From NCBI RefSeq assembly GCF_002943465.1, contig NZ_PTQY01000002.1:1-64000 (forward strand): DNA of 64,000 nucleotides, given 5' to 3'. The DNA comes from Rhodoferax sp. TS-BS-61-7. Lineage in GTDB: Bacteria > Pseudomonadota > Gammaproteobacteria > Burkholderiales > Burkholderiaceae_C. The translations under genes were made by a program, and so were the position numbers. The notes under the pieces were generated by a model. It ran no database searches. It saw nothing but the letters and a program-made list of their open reading frames with translations, and was not told the DNA's origin. The number at the start of each line of letters is the position of its first letter. Position 1 is the first letter of the stretch. Shown piece after piece: positions 9,824 to 17,657 of the stretch.

Positions 9824-9851
9824 AGATGGTGTCCGGGAGCGCAGTTTCAAG
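9824..9851 (-). promoter_or_regulatory. Sigma-32-type promoter of grpE
   Basis: On the - strand CTTGAAA (complement of 9845-9851), a 13-base spacer, then CACCATCT (complement of 9824-9831), very close to the RpoH consensus. It lies about 35-60 bases upstream of the grpE ATG and starts six bases past the FKBP gene stop. Confidence 0.8.
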
Positions 9852-9856
9852 GGGTT

Positions 9857-10210
9857 TTAGCCCGATACGCCCAGCAATTCCACATCAAATTTGAGGGTGG
9901 CGTTGGGAGGGATCACGCCGCCAGCGCCGCGCGCGCCGTAGCCCAGGGCTGCGGGAATGATCAGGGTGCGGGCACCACCCACCTTCATGCCGGCCACGCC
10001 TTCGTCCCAACCGCGGATCACCATGCCGGCACCCAGGCTGAACACGAACGGGTCATTGCGGTCTTTGCTGGAGTCGAACTTGGCACCCTGGGTGCCGTCG
10101 TTGTAGAGCCAGCCGGTGTAATGCACGGTGACGCTTTGGCCTTTGGTGGCCACAGGGCCGGTGCCCTCCACGGTGTCTTCAAATTGCAGGCCGCTGGCGG
10201 TGGTTGGCAT
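9857..10210 (-). CDS. FKBP-type peptidyl-prolyl cis-trans isomerase
   Basis: A compact 117-residue single-domain FKBP. It has the family pattern V-H-Y-T-G-W-L, F-D-S-S, P-F-V-F-S-L-G, V-I-R-G-W-D-E-G, G-G-A-R-T-L-I-I-P and the final F-D-V-E-L-L. It lacks a signal peptide, so it should act in the cytoplasm on proline isomerisation during folding. It sits directly upstream of the heat-shock genes but the grpE promoter lies after its stop, so it need not be heat-induced. A dispersed repeat copy occupies its upstream region. Confidence 0.94.
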   Translation of the reverse strand: MPTTASGLQFEDTVEGTGPVATKGQSVTVHYTGWLYNDGTQGAKFDSSKDRNDPFVFSLGAGMVIRGWDEGVAGMKVGGARTLIIPAALGYGARGAGGVIPPNATLKFDVELLGVSG

Positions 10211-10227
10211 GGGGAGTTCCTTGTTTG

Positions 10228-10290
10228 CTATAAAAAGAGTAGCTGCTCACGCACATGGGGCGTGCGCTGGAGGGCTGAAAAGCCCTAAAT
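10228..10290 (+). repeat. Dispersed Comamonadaceae-type repeat, copy
   Basis: Diverged copy: TAGCTGCTCACGCA is followed by GGAGGGCTGAAAAGCCCTAA, the same block order as other copies. It lies upstream of the FKBP gene. Confidence 0.6.
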
Positions 10291-10303
10291 TATGCCGCAG
10301 ACG

Positions 10304-10328
10304 AAAAAAAGACAGGCTAAGCCTGTCT
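10304..10328 (-). terminator. Intrinsic terminator of the winged-helix gene
   Basis: AGACAGGC (10310-10317), loop TAA, GCCTGTCT (10321-10328); on the - strand the 8 bp stem is followed by TTTTTTT. It terminates transcription from the gene ending at 10364. Confidence 0.85.
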
Positions 10329-10363
10329 GGTGGGTGCTTGCCGCCGGCCTGCGCCGGCCCGGC

Positions 10364-10675
10364 TTACTTGGCCTTTTTGGCCAGGCTGGTGGACCACTTC
10401 ACGGCAAAAGCCTGCAGGTCGCCCAGGCGCTTGAGCAGGTCGGCACCAGCAGCGGTGACCACATAACCGTCGCTGCCATGGGTCAGCAGGCCGGCTTCGC
10501 GCAGTTCCTTGATACGGGTGTTCAGGGTGTTGGGGGTAATACCGCCCACGCTGTCTTGCAGCAGGCGGAAGGTTTGTGCATGGCCGTCGCGCAAGGCCCA
10601 CAAAACGCGAATCGCATAGCGGGATTCCAGCAATCCCAACAGTTGTCCCACTGCGATCGTTTCTTTTGCACTCAT
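10364..10675 (-). CDS. Small winged helix-turn-helix regulator (HxlR-like)
   Basis: 103 residues from ATG 10675 (AAGG upstream); the frame extends to 10810 but the extra N-terminus shows no domain. The sequence Y-A-I-R-V-L-W-A-L-R-D-G, T-F-R-L-L-Q, I-T-P-N-T-L-N-T-R-I-K-E-L-R-E-A-G-L-L fits the HxlR/MarR-like winged helix: wing, then recognition helix. It ends in a Lys-rich tail. No ligand-binding domain is present and no Cys occurs, so redox sensing as in HxlR/HypR is unlikely. The target is unknown; an intrinsic terminator ends its transcript. Confidence 0.8.
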   Translation of the reverse strand: MSAKETIAVGQLLGLLESRYAIRVLWALRDGHAQTFRLLQDSVGGITPNTLNTRIKELREAGLLTHGSDGYVVTAAGADLLKRLGDLQAFAVKWSTSLAKKAK

Positions 10676-10770
10676 TACCTTACCCTTTTGTCTGTACCGT
10701 GACAGATTGCGCCCGTGGGGCCACAACCGCTGAAATGAGCAGAAACTATAGCGCAGATTTTCGGCTGCTA

Positions 10771-10820
10771 CAAGTTTCATAGCTGCTGGCGTATGTTTTT
10801 CGGGCAACACCCCCTAAAAA
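10771..10820 (+). repeat. Dispersed repeat, diverged copy
   Basis: TTTCATAGCTGCTGGCGTAT followed by a CCCCTAAAAA end. It lies between the winged-helix gene and the ComFB-like gene. Confidence 0.5.
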
Positions 10821-10932
10821 CACCCGGAATGCCCGGCCGCCGAGGGTGTGTAGCCGCTCTTGCCAGTGCGCAGGGGAGGTGCTAACGTTCTTTGCAAGGC
10901 CCTCTTGGGGTGAGCATCTTGCGGAGACATCC

Positions 10933-11214
10933 ATGAATTTCAATTTCGAACAAGTCCACAACTACTACGAGCGTCTGGTATTTGAAGAAGTGGTACGCCG
11001 CGCCCAGGCGCACCCCACTTTCACCAATGACATGCTGGCCGATGTGGCCTGTGTAGCCCTGAACCGGCTGCCCGCGCGTTATGTACGCCACGATGTGGAC
11101 ATGATGTTCTACCTGACCGAGCAGGAGCGCCATGCCATTGAGCTCTCACTCGAAGAAGTGCTGCAGTTCGCCTTTGGCTTTGTGCAGGAGCGCGCCGCCA
11201 AGGCCCCCCGCTAG
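10933..11214 (+). CDS. ComFB-like (late competence development) protein
   Basis: A 93-residue protein starting MNFNFEQVHNYYERLVFEEV. The N-Y-Y-E-R-L-V-x-E-E-V-x-R-R start, the A-D-V-A-C-V-A-L-N-R-L-P-A-R-Y-V-R-H segment and D-M-M-F-Y match the ComFB family, first named in Bacillus and found widely in bacteria. In cyanobacteria ComFB homologues bind cyclic dinucleotides. Whether this one does is unknown, though the window also carries an HD-GYP phosphodiesterase. The start was chosen at 10933 because homology begins there; the longer frame from 10846 reads through non-homologous sequence. It is convergent with aroE, with a gap of only 3 bp. Confidence 0.8.
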   Translation: MNFNFEQVHNYYERLVFEEVVRRAQAHPTFTNDMLADVACVALNRLPARYVRHDVDMMFYLTEQERHAIELSLEEVLQFAFGFVQERAAKAPR

Positions 11215-11217
11215 GCG

Positions 11218-12060
11218 CTAAAAGCTGGCCAGCACCTTGTCCATCAGGGCCGGGGAGATGGCAGGCAGGGGGCCAAACCAGGCTGCAAACGCCGGGCGTG
11301 CCTGGTTGAGCAGCATGCCCAGGCCATTCACGGTGGCATTGCCACGGGCTTTGGCTTCCAGTAGCAGGGGTGTTTCCAGCGGCACGTAGACGATGTCTGA
11401 CACCAGGGCGGTTGCGGGCAGTGCGTCCAGTTGCAGGTCCAGCGCGGCCTGGCCGTGCATGCCCTGGTTGGTAGTGTTCACCAGCAAGGCCACGCCGTCC
11501 AGTGCAGCATGGCGTTCTGCCCAAGGGACGGCATGCACCAAGGGGCCGAACTCTTGGGCCATGTCCACGGCTTTGGCATCGCTGCGGTTGGTGAGGCGGA
11601 CTTCGGTGGCGCCTTCGTCCAGCAGGCCCGCAATCACGGCACGCGCAGCACCACCGGCGCCCACCACGCAGGCAGCTCCGGCATCGGCGCGCCAAGTGGG
11701 CTGCGCATCGAGCAGGCTCTGGATAAAACCAAAGGCGTCGGTATTGCGGCCGGTCAGCGAGCCATCGGCCCCCACTACGATGGTATTGGCCGCGCCGATG
11801 CGCTGGGCCAGCGGCTCCAGATGGTCCACGATGGCCATGGCCGCCACCTTGTGCGGGATGGTCAGGTTGCAGCCGGCAAAGCCCAGTATCGGCAGGGCAC
11901 GCAGGGCCTGCTCTATCTTCTCGGGCTGTACGGGCAACAGCACATAGGCGCCGCGCAGGCCGTGCTCGGCGATCCAATGGTTGTGCAGGATGGGGGAGCG
12001 GGAATGGGCGACGGGCCATCCCATCACGCCGGCGAGTCGGTACGGTTGTTCGTGGGCCAT
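11218..12060 (-). CDS. aroE: Shikimate dehydrogenase (biosynthetic)
   Basis: 280 residues from ATG 12060. It reduces 3-dehydroshikimate with NADPH in the aromatic amino acid pathway. The substrate site S-R-S-P-I-L-H-N is near the N-terminus. The catalytic Lys lies in N-L-T-I-P-H-K and its Asp partner in G-R-N-T-D-A-F-G-F. The nucleotide-binding loop is G-A-G-G-A-A-R-A and the NADP-specific N-R-S-D follows. N-T-T-N-Q-G-M completes the pattern. It is distinct from the AroE-like catabolic enzyme at 42171-43106. Confidence 0.95.
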   Translation of the reverse strand: MAHEQPYRLAGVMGWPVAHSRSPILHNHWIAEHGLRGAYVLLPVQPEKIEQALRALPILGFAGCNLTIPHKVAAMAIVDHLEPLAQRIGAANTIVVGADGSLTGRNTDAFGFIQSLLDAQPTWRADAGAACVVGAGGAARAVIAGLLDEGATEVRLTNRSDAKAVDMAQEFGPLVHAVPWAERHAALDGVALLVNTTNQGMHGQAALDLQLDALPATALVSDIVYVPLETPLLLEAKARGNATVNGLGMLLNQARPAFAAWFGPLPAISPALMDKVLASF

Positions 12061-12082
12061 CAGAGCAATGTAGGCTAATTTA

Positions 12083-12138
12083 CTATCAAAAAAATAGCGC
12101 CCCGCGCACATTCCATGTGGGCTGGGGCGCTAAATGGC
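12083..12138 (-). terminator. rpoD terminator built on a dispersed repeat
   Basis: TAGCGCCCC (12095-12103) pairs perfectly with GGGGCGCTA (12124-12132). On the - strand the stem is followed by seven T (complement of 12088-12094). The inner sequence GCGCACATTCCATGTGGGCT resembles the dispersed repeat core, so this is a repeat copy serving as the rpoD terminator. Confidence 0.75.
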
Positions 12139-12155
12139 TTAAAAGCCGAGGGGCT

Positions 12156-14462
12156 TTACAGCGTATCGGTGAAACTGCGCAGCTTGTCCGAACGGCTGGG
12201 GTGCTTCAGCTTGCGCAGCGCCTTGGCTTCGATCTGGCGGATGCGTTCGCGGGTCACATCGAACTGCTTGCCCACTTCTTCCAAGGTGTGGTCGGACGTC
12301 ATCTCGATACCGAAACGCATGCGCAGCACCTTGGCTTCGCGGGGCGTGAGGCTGTCCAGGATGTCTTTGACCACATCGCGCAGGCCGGCCTGCATGGCAG
12401 CTTCCATAGGCGCGGTGTTGGCGCTGTCTTCGATGAAGTCGCCCAGGTGGCTGTCGTCATCGTCACCAATCGGCGTTTCCATGGAGATCGGCTCTTTGGC
12501 GATCTTCATGATCTTGCGGATCTTGTCTTCCGGAATCTCCATGCGCTCGGCCAAGACCGAGGCATCGGGCTCAAAGCCAAACTCCTGCAGGTGCTGGCGG
12601 CTGATGCGGTTCATCTTGTTGATGGTTTCGATCATGTGCACCGGAATACGGATGGTGCGCGCCTGGTCCGCAATGGAGCGGGTGATGGCCTGGCGAATCC
12701 ACCAAGTGGCATAGGTCGAGAACTTGTAGCCGCGGCGGTATTCGAACTTGTCCACCGCTTTCATCAAACCGATATTGCCTTCCTGGATCAGGTCGAGGAA
12801 CTGCAGGCCACGGTTGGTGTACTTCTTGGCGATGGAGATCACCAGGCGCAGGTTGGCCTCGATCATTTCCTTCTTGGCCGCGCGCGAGGCGTATTCACCC
12901 TCGTTCATGCGTTTGTTGATGTCCTTGAGCTGGTCCAAAGGCACCACCACCTGGGCTTGCAGGTCCATCAGCTTTTGCTGCAGGTCTTGCACCGGCGGAA
13001 TGTTGCGGCCCATGACGGCGGCCCATGGCTTGCCGGAGGCCGCTTGTTTTTCAATCCACTTGAGGTTCAGCAGGTTGGAGGCCACCTTGTTGCCGGCCTT
13101 GTCGCGACCGCTGAAGTCGGCAATGAAGTGTTCTTGCGGGTAGCCGCACTTGTCCACAATGATGCGACGCAGCTCGCGCTCTTTCTTGCGCACATCGTCC
13201 ACCTGGCCACGTACCATGTCGCACAGTTTTTCAATCGCCTTGGCGGTGAAGCGGATGGTCATCAGCTCTTCGCTCAGGGCCTTCTGGGCCTTCACGTAAG
13301 CGGGTGTGCCGTAGCCTTCTTTGTCGTAGATTTTGTGAACCTTCTCGAAGAGCTCGCGCATCTTGTCGAAGCGCTCCAGCGCTTGCTTCTTCAGCTCTTC
13401 GAGCTTCTTGGTCAGCGCCTTGGAGCCGCCCTTGCCGTCGTCATCGTCGGCTTCGTCAAATTCGTCAAAGTCTTCTTCGGCCACATAGTCGTCGGCCTCG
13501 TTGGGGTTGGAGAAACCGTCAACGATGGTGGTGATGACAACCTTGCCTTCGCGGATTTCTTCGCCCAGACGCAGGATTTCGGCAATGGTGGCGGGCGATG
13601 CAGAGATCGCCTCCATCATGAACATCAAGCCACCTTCGATGCGCTTGGCGATTTCGATTTCGCCTTCGCGCGTCAGCAGCTCCACGGTGCCCATTTCGCG
13701 CATGTACATGCGCACGGGGTCGGTGGTGCGGCCGAACTCGCTGTCCACGGTGGACAAAGCGGCTTCGGCTTCTTCTTCGGCTTCTTCCACCGTCGCAGCA
13801 GTAGAAACGTTGTTGTTCAGCAGCAGGGTTTCTGCGTCGGGTGTCTGTTCGTAAACGGCCACGCCCATGTCGTTCAACATGGAGATCACGACTTCCAGTG
13901 TTTCCGCATCCACCAGCTTGTCGGGCAAGTGGTCGGAGATTTCGCCGTGGGTCAGGTAACCGCGGGTCTTGCCCAGCGTGATCAGGGCCTTGAGGCGCGC
14001 GCGGCGCTTGGCCATGTCTTCTTCAGACAGCACGGTCTCGTCCAGACCGAATTCCTTCATCAAGGCGCGTTCTTTCGCCTTGCTGATTTTCATGCGCAGG
14101 GGTTTGACCTTCTCGCCGGGCGTTGCGGCCGCAGCTTCGGGCTCACCTACCAAGTCCGCTTCAATGTCGGACATGTCCATGTCGTCACCACCGGACTCGG
14201 AAGCCGCAGCCTTGGGCTTGCGACCGCGCTTGGCGCCGGTCGTGGTTTTTGCCGGAGCGGAGGATTCGTCTGCCGCGGCTTTGGCGGGGCGGCCGGCTTT
14301 CTTCTTGGCGGGCGTTTCTGCGGCGGCCAGAAGCGCGTCGGCAGCCTCTTTTAACTGGGCGGCTTTGGATTTGGGTGCGGACACGGAGGAGGCTTTCTTA
14401 TCGGTCTTCGGGGCGGACTTGCTGGCAGGCTGGACAGGCTTGGCGGATTTTGAAGCGGGCAT
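12156..14462 (-). CDS. rpoD: RNA polymerase primary sigma factor RpoD (sigma-70)
   Basis: A 768-residue sigma-70, about 150 longer than the E. coli protein. The first ~115 residues are rich in Lys, Ala, Pro and Ser, with K-K-A-G-R-P-A-K and K-R-G-R-K-P-K motifs like histone H1 tails or AT-hooks. Region 1.1 follows ([15 protein letters not shown]). Region 1.2 has [12 protein letters not shown] large acidic non-conserved region precedes region 2 ([12 protein letters not shown], then [13 protein letters not shown]). Regions 3 and 4 end with the helix-turn-helix [20 protein letters not shown]. It is complete and ends at a strong terminator. Confidence 0.97.
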   Translation of the reverse strand: MPASKSAKPVQPASKSAPKTDKKASSVSAPKSKAAQLKEAADALLAAAETPAKKKAGRPAKAAADESSAPAKTTTGAKRGRKPKAAASESGGDDMDMSDIEADLVGEPEAAAATPGEKVKPLRMKISKAKERALMKEFGLDETVLSEEDMAKRRARLKALITLGKTRGYLTHGEISDHLPDKLVDAETLEVVISMLNDMGVAVYEQTPDAETLLLNNNVSTAATVEEAEEEAEAALSTVDSEFGRTTDPVRMYMREMGTVELLTREGEIEIAKRIEGGLMFMMEAISASPATIAEILRLGEEIREGKVVITTIVDGFSNPNEADDYVAEEDFDEFDEADDDDGKGGSKALTKKLEELKKQALERFDKMRELFEKVHKIYDKEGYGTPAYVKAQKALSEELMTIRFTAKAIEKLCDMVRGQVDDVRKKERELRRIIVDKCGYPQEHFIADFSGRDKAGNKVASNLLNLKWIEKQAASGKPWAAVMGRNIPPVQDLQQKLMDLQAQVVVPLDQLKDINKRMNEGEYASRAAKKEMIEANLRLVISIAKKYTNRGLQFLDLIQEGNIGLMKAVDKFEYRRGYKFSTYATWWIRQAITRSIADQARTIRIPVHMIETINKMNRISRQHLQEFGFEPDASVLAERMEIPEDKIRKIMKIAKEPISMETPIGDDDDSHLGDFIEDSANTAPMEAAMQAGLRDVVKDILDSLTPREAKVLRMRFGIEMTSDHTLEEVGKQFDVTRERIRQIEAKALRKLKHPSRSDKLRSFTDTL

Positions 14463-14702
14463 GCAAAAACCTCAGGTCAACAAAAAAACTGGCAAACAGA
14501 TCAGGCACCAGCTACATCACGCGGTGGGCGAAGTAGGTGGCAAGACGGGGCAGTAATACCCCTGTGGCAAGATGGGAGGGCGATCATTTGGGGTGCAGTC
14601 CTTGCGGTGAGGTGGCCGGTTGTGACTTGGTGTCAACGTGTGGCCTAGCCCGGAGGTGCTGCTGTCGCTCTTGCCGAAATAATCCAGCATTATAGTTTGT
14701 AA

Positions 14703-15488
14703 ATGTATTTATTCAATGGTGTTCTGCTTCTGGTGGCCCTGTTGGCGGGTGGGCCATGGGCTTCTGCACAGCCCCAGACACCGGTTTTGCAGGCATTGAC
14801 CGAGTCATTGCCCCCGCTGAACTACGAGCAGGATGGCAAGATCACCGGCTTTGCCAGCGAGTTGCTGGACCTGATGGCCGCTGAGGCCGGTATTTCCCTG
14901 CAAAAACAGCTGCTGCCCTGGGTGCGGGCCTATGACCGCGCCACCAAGCCGGGCGACACGGTGCTGTACTCGCTGGTGCGCACCCCTGAACGTGAGCCGC
15001 TGTTTCGCTGGGTGGGGCCGATCGGGCCGCGGCGCATCCTGCTTTACAAATGGGCAGACCGCACCGACATCCAGCCCAAGACGCTGGACGATGTCCGGAA
15101 CTACCGCATTGGCACCACGCTGGAGTCAGCGGCGACCAAAAACCTCATCAAGCAGGGTTTTGTGCCCATGCCCACGGACGGCGCCGCCTCGGGGCTGGAG
15201 CAGGGGGCGAACGACGAGCAGAACATGCGCAAGTTCATCGCCAAGCGTTTTGACCTGCTGGTGTCGCTGGACTGGGCTGCCGCCTACAACGCCAAAAATG
15301 CCGGCATTGACCCCGCCGACCTGGTACCGGCGCTGGTGCTGGATGACAGCTTGAACTACTGGTACGGCCTGAACCTGTCAGTGGACCCTGACGTTGCCAA
15401 ACGCTTGAATGCCGCCTTGCAGAAGCTGCGCAATGACGGGCGCTACACCCAGCTGCGGCAGAAGTACCTGCTGAAGGCCGCCAAATAG
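14703..15488 (+). CDS. Periplasmic solute-binding protein (SBP_bac_3 type)
   Basis: A 261-residue protein with a signal peptide (hydrophobic residues 5-20, likely cleavage after A-S-A). The fold resembles amino-acid-type binding proteins: L-P-P-L-N-Y near the start, Y-S-L-V-R-T-P-E-R, and the final L-R-N-D-G-R-Y-T-Q-L-R-Q-K-Y. The domain lacks the usual R-x-D ligand arginine pattern of true amino acid binders. No permease or ATPase lies nearby. It sits alone on the + strand between rpoD and dnaG, so it may work with a remote transporter or as a sensor. The ligand is unknown. Confidence 0.8.
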   Translation: MYLFNGVLLLVALLAGGPWASAQPQTPVLQALTESLPPLNYEQDGKITGFASELLDLMAAEAGISLQKQLLPWVRAYDRATKPGDTVLYSLVRTPEREPLFRWVGPIGPRRILLYKWADRTDIQPKTLDDVRNYRIGTTLESAATKNLIKQGFVPMPTDGAASGLEQGANDEQNMRKFIAKRFDLLVSLDWAAAYNAKNAGIDPADLVPALVLDDSLNYWYGLNLSVDPDVAKRLNAALQKLRNDGRYTQLRQKYLLKAAK

Positions 15489-15516
15489 CGCACGGCTATT
15501 GGTGCGCTGACGGCAT

Positions 15517-17520
15517 TTAGCCGGCCGCTGCCGCGTTGGGCTGTACGGCCAGCTCCAGTTGCTTGCGGCGCAGCTGCAGCTCCCGGTAGCGCTGCAGGGC
15601 GCCGGCATCATGGGCGGAGGCTGCGATGGCCTCGGTTTCCTGTTCCTTGATGCGGTCAATCAGCATGCGGTTGAGCAGGTCACGCAGCTCGGGGCCGGAT
15701 TCGGTCATCGGCTCGCTGGCCACACTGGGGCCGGCCAGCAGGCGCAGCGCCAGGTCTTCGGCCGGGTGGCCGACAATTTCATCTTTCAAGGTGCCGCGCG
15801 ATACCGGGCCGTGCTCGTGCAGCTGGCCCTCCAGCCAGATGAACAGGTCGCCATGTGGTGAGGGCAGCTCACACAGCAGGGCGTGGTCTTCACTGGTCAG
15901 CACCTCCCACAGCTCGCTGTGGCTCAGCAAGATGCGGGCGGCGTGGTCGGCGCGGCTGTCTATCTTGGCGCGCGGGCCGCTGGGGCGGGGCTCACGTGGC
16001 GGAAAACGGCCGCCCCCTTTGCCTTCCCATTTGCCGCTGCGCGGGGTCCAGCCTTCTTTTTTCCAGTCGTTTTTCTTCTTCCACTCTTCCTGGGGAATCC
16101 AGGGCTCGGCCGGCTCTTCGTAGGCAAAGTGGCCATCGTCGGGTGGGCCCGCGTCGTAGGCCGGCGGGGGCGCGGCTTTGCGGCGTTGGGGTTCGGCCGC
16201 TGGCTTCGCGGTGGAACTGGCCCACAGGGTTCCCAGCTCGGCACTGCTGAGCTGCACCAGGCTGGCTATTTCGGCCAGCAGTTGCAACTTCAGCGCGCCA
16301 TCGGGCAACTGGGTCCACAGCGGCTTGGCATTGCTGGCCATGTGGGCGCGGCCCTCCGCGGTCGTGAGGTCGCAGCCTTCTTGCGCGGCTTCGACCAAAA
16401 AGCGGCTCAGCGGCGTGGCCTTGGACACGTAGTCGGCAAACGCCTCTTGGCCATAAGTGCGGATAAAGCTGTCGGGATCGTGCTCGGCAGGCAGGAACAG
16501 AAACTTGATGCTGCGCACATCGGTGGCAAAGGGCAGGGCCCCGTCCAGCGCCTTGCGCGCGGCGCGGCGGCCGGCGGCGTCGCCGTCAAAGCTGAAGACC
16601 ACCGCGTCGGTAAAGCGGAACAGCTTTTGCACGTGCTCGTTGGTGCAGGCCGTGCCCAGCGTAGCCACCGCATTGGGAAAGCCCAGCTGCGCCAGTGCCA
16701 CCACGTCCATATAACCTTCGGTCACCAGCACATAGCCAAACTCGCGCAGCGAGCTGCGCGCCTCGAACAGGCCATAGAGCTCGCGGCCTTTGCTGAAGAC
16801 CGGGGTTTCGGGGGAGTTGAGGTATTTGGGCTTTTCGTCGCCCAGCACGCGGCCGCCAAAGCCGATGCATTCACCCTTGATATTGCGGATGGGGAACATC
16901 ACGCGGTCGCGGAAGCGGTCGTAGCGCTTTTCCTCGCCGCCGTTTTCGGCCTCGTGCAGGATGACCAGACCGCTCTCCACCAAGAGCGGGTCGTCGTACT
17001 GCGGGAAGATGCTGGCCAGGCTGCGCCAGCCCTCGGGAGCGTAGCCCAGGCCGAACTGCTTGGCGATTTCACCGGACAGGCCACGGCCTTTGAAATACTC
17101 GATGGCGCGGGGCGATTCCTTCAAGCCGCGCTTGTAGGCGTCGCCGGCCTTCTCCAGCACGCTGGTCAAGGTGTTCTGTTTTTGGCGCTGCTCCTGGGCG
17201 CGGGCGCGGTCCTGCGGGCTGCCTTCTTCCTCGGGGATCACCATGCCGTACTGGCCGGCCAGGTCCTTCACCGCTTCAATGAAGGTCATGCCCGCGTGGT
17301 CCATCAAAAAGCTGATGGCGTTGCCGTTCTTGCCGCAGCCAAAGCAGTGGTAGAACTGTTTGGTGGGGCTGACCGAGAACGAGGGCGACTTCTCGCCATG
17401 GAAGGGGCACAGGCCCATGAAATTGGCGCCGCCCTTCTTGAGCTGCACATAGCGGCCCACGATCTCCACCACGTCGGTACGCGCGATCAGCTCCTGGATG
17501 AAGGTTTGGGGGATGGCCAT
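15517..17520 (-). CDS. dnaG: DNA primase
   Basis: 667 residues from ATG 17520. It makes RNA primers for replication. The N-terminal CHC2 zinc ribbon is complete: C-P-F-H-G-E-K-S-P-S-F and, after 15 residues, C-F-G-C-G-K. The TOPRIM domain has V-T-E-G-Y-M-D-V-V-A-L, A-T-L-G-T-A and F-S-F-D-G-D-A-A-G. The Pro/Lys-rich linker near residues 455-520 leads to the C-terminal helicase-binding domain. The frame is open further upstream to 17643, but that stretch is a copy of the dispersed repeat, so it is rejected as coding. In most proteobacteria dnaG lies directly before rpoD; here a solute-binding gene separates them. Confidence 0.96.
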   Translation of the reverse strand: MAIPQTFIQELIARTDVVEIVGRYVQLKKGGANFMGLCPFHGEKSPSFSVSPTKQFYHCFGCGKNGNAISFLMDHAGMTFIEAVKDLAGQYGMVIPEEEGSPQDRARAQEQRQKQNTLTSVLEKAGDAYKRGLKESPRAIEYFKGRGLSGEIAKQFGLGYAPEGWRSLASIFPQYDDPLLVESGLVILHEAENGGEEKRYDRFRDRVMFPIRNIKGECIGFGGRVLGDEKPKYLNSPETPVFSKGRELYGLFEARSSLREFGYVLVTEGYMDVVALAQLGFPNAVATLGTACTNEHVQKLFRFTDAVVFSFDGDAAGRRAARKALDGALPFATDVRSIKFLFLPAEHDPDSFIRTYGQEAFADYVSKATPLSRFLVEAAQEGCDLTTAEGRAHMASNAKPLWTQLPDGALKLQLLAEIASLVQLSSAELGTLWASSTAKPAAEPQRRKAAPPPAYDAGPPDDGHFAYEEPAEPWIPQEEWKKKNDWKKEGWTPRSGKWEGKGGGRFPPREPRPSGPRAKIDSRADHAARILLSHSELWEVLTSEDHALLCELPSPHGDLFIWLEGQLHEHGPVSRGTLKDEIVGHPAEDLALRLLAGPSVASEPMTESGPELRDLLNRMLIDRIKEQETEAIAASAHDAGALQRYRELQLRRKQLELAVQPNAAAAG

Positions 17521-17590
17521 GCGGTGATTGTAGGAAGGCGGCGTTGTGCTCCTGGGGGTAGAAGGTGCTGTGGATGCCAGTTTTGCTATG

Positions 17591-17640
17591 GTTTGTATAG
17601 CTGCTCGCGCATACTCCACGAGGGCTAGGTGCCAATTTGG
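17591..17640 (+). repeat. Dispersed repeat copy upstream of dnaG
   Basis: Good copy: GTATAGCTGCTCGCGCATAC, then TCCACGAGGGCTAGGTGCCA. It lies between ggt and dnaG and keeps the dnaG frame open upstream of the real start. Confidence 0.8.
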
Positions 17641-17657
17641 CATCTAATCGCCCCGTT

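Noticed and set aside
12117..14354. 745-codon + strand frame opposite rpoD
   Set aside because: Shadow of rpoD; composition is Phe/His/Val-biased with no domain.
17521..17643. 41-codon N-terminal extension of DnaG
   Set aside because: It is encoded by a dispersed repeat and precedes the conserved MAIPQTFIQEL start.
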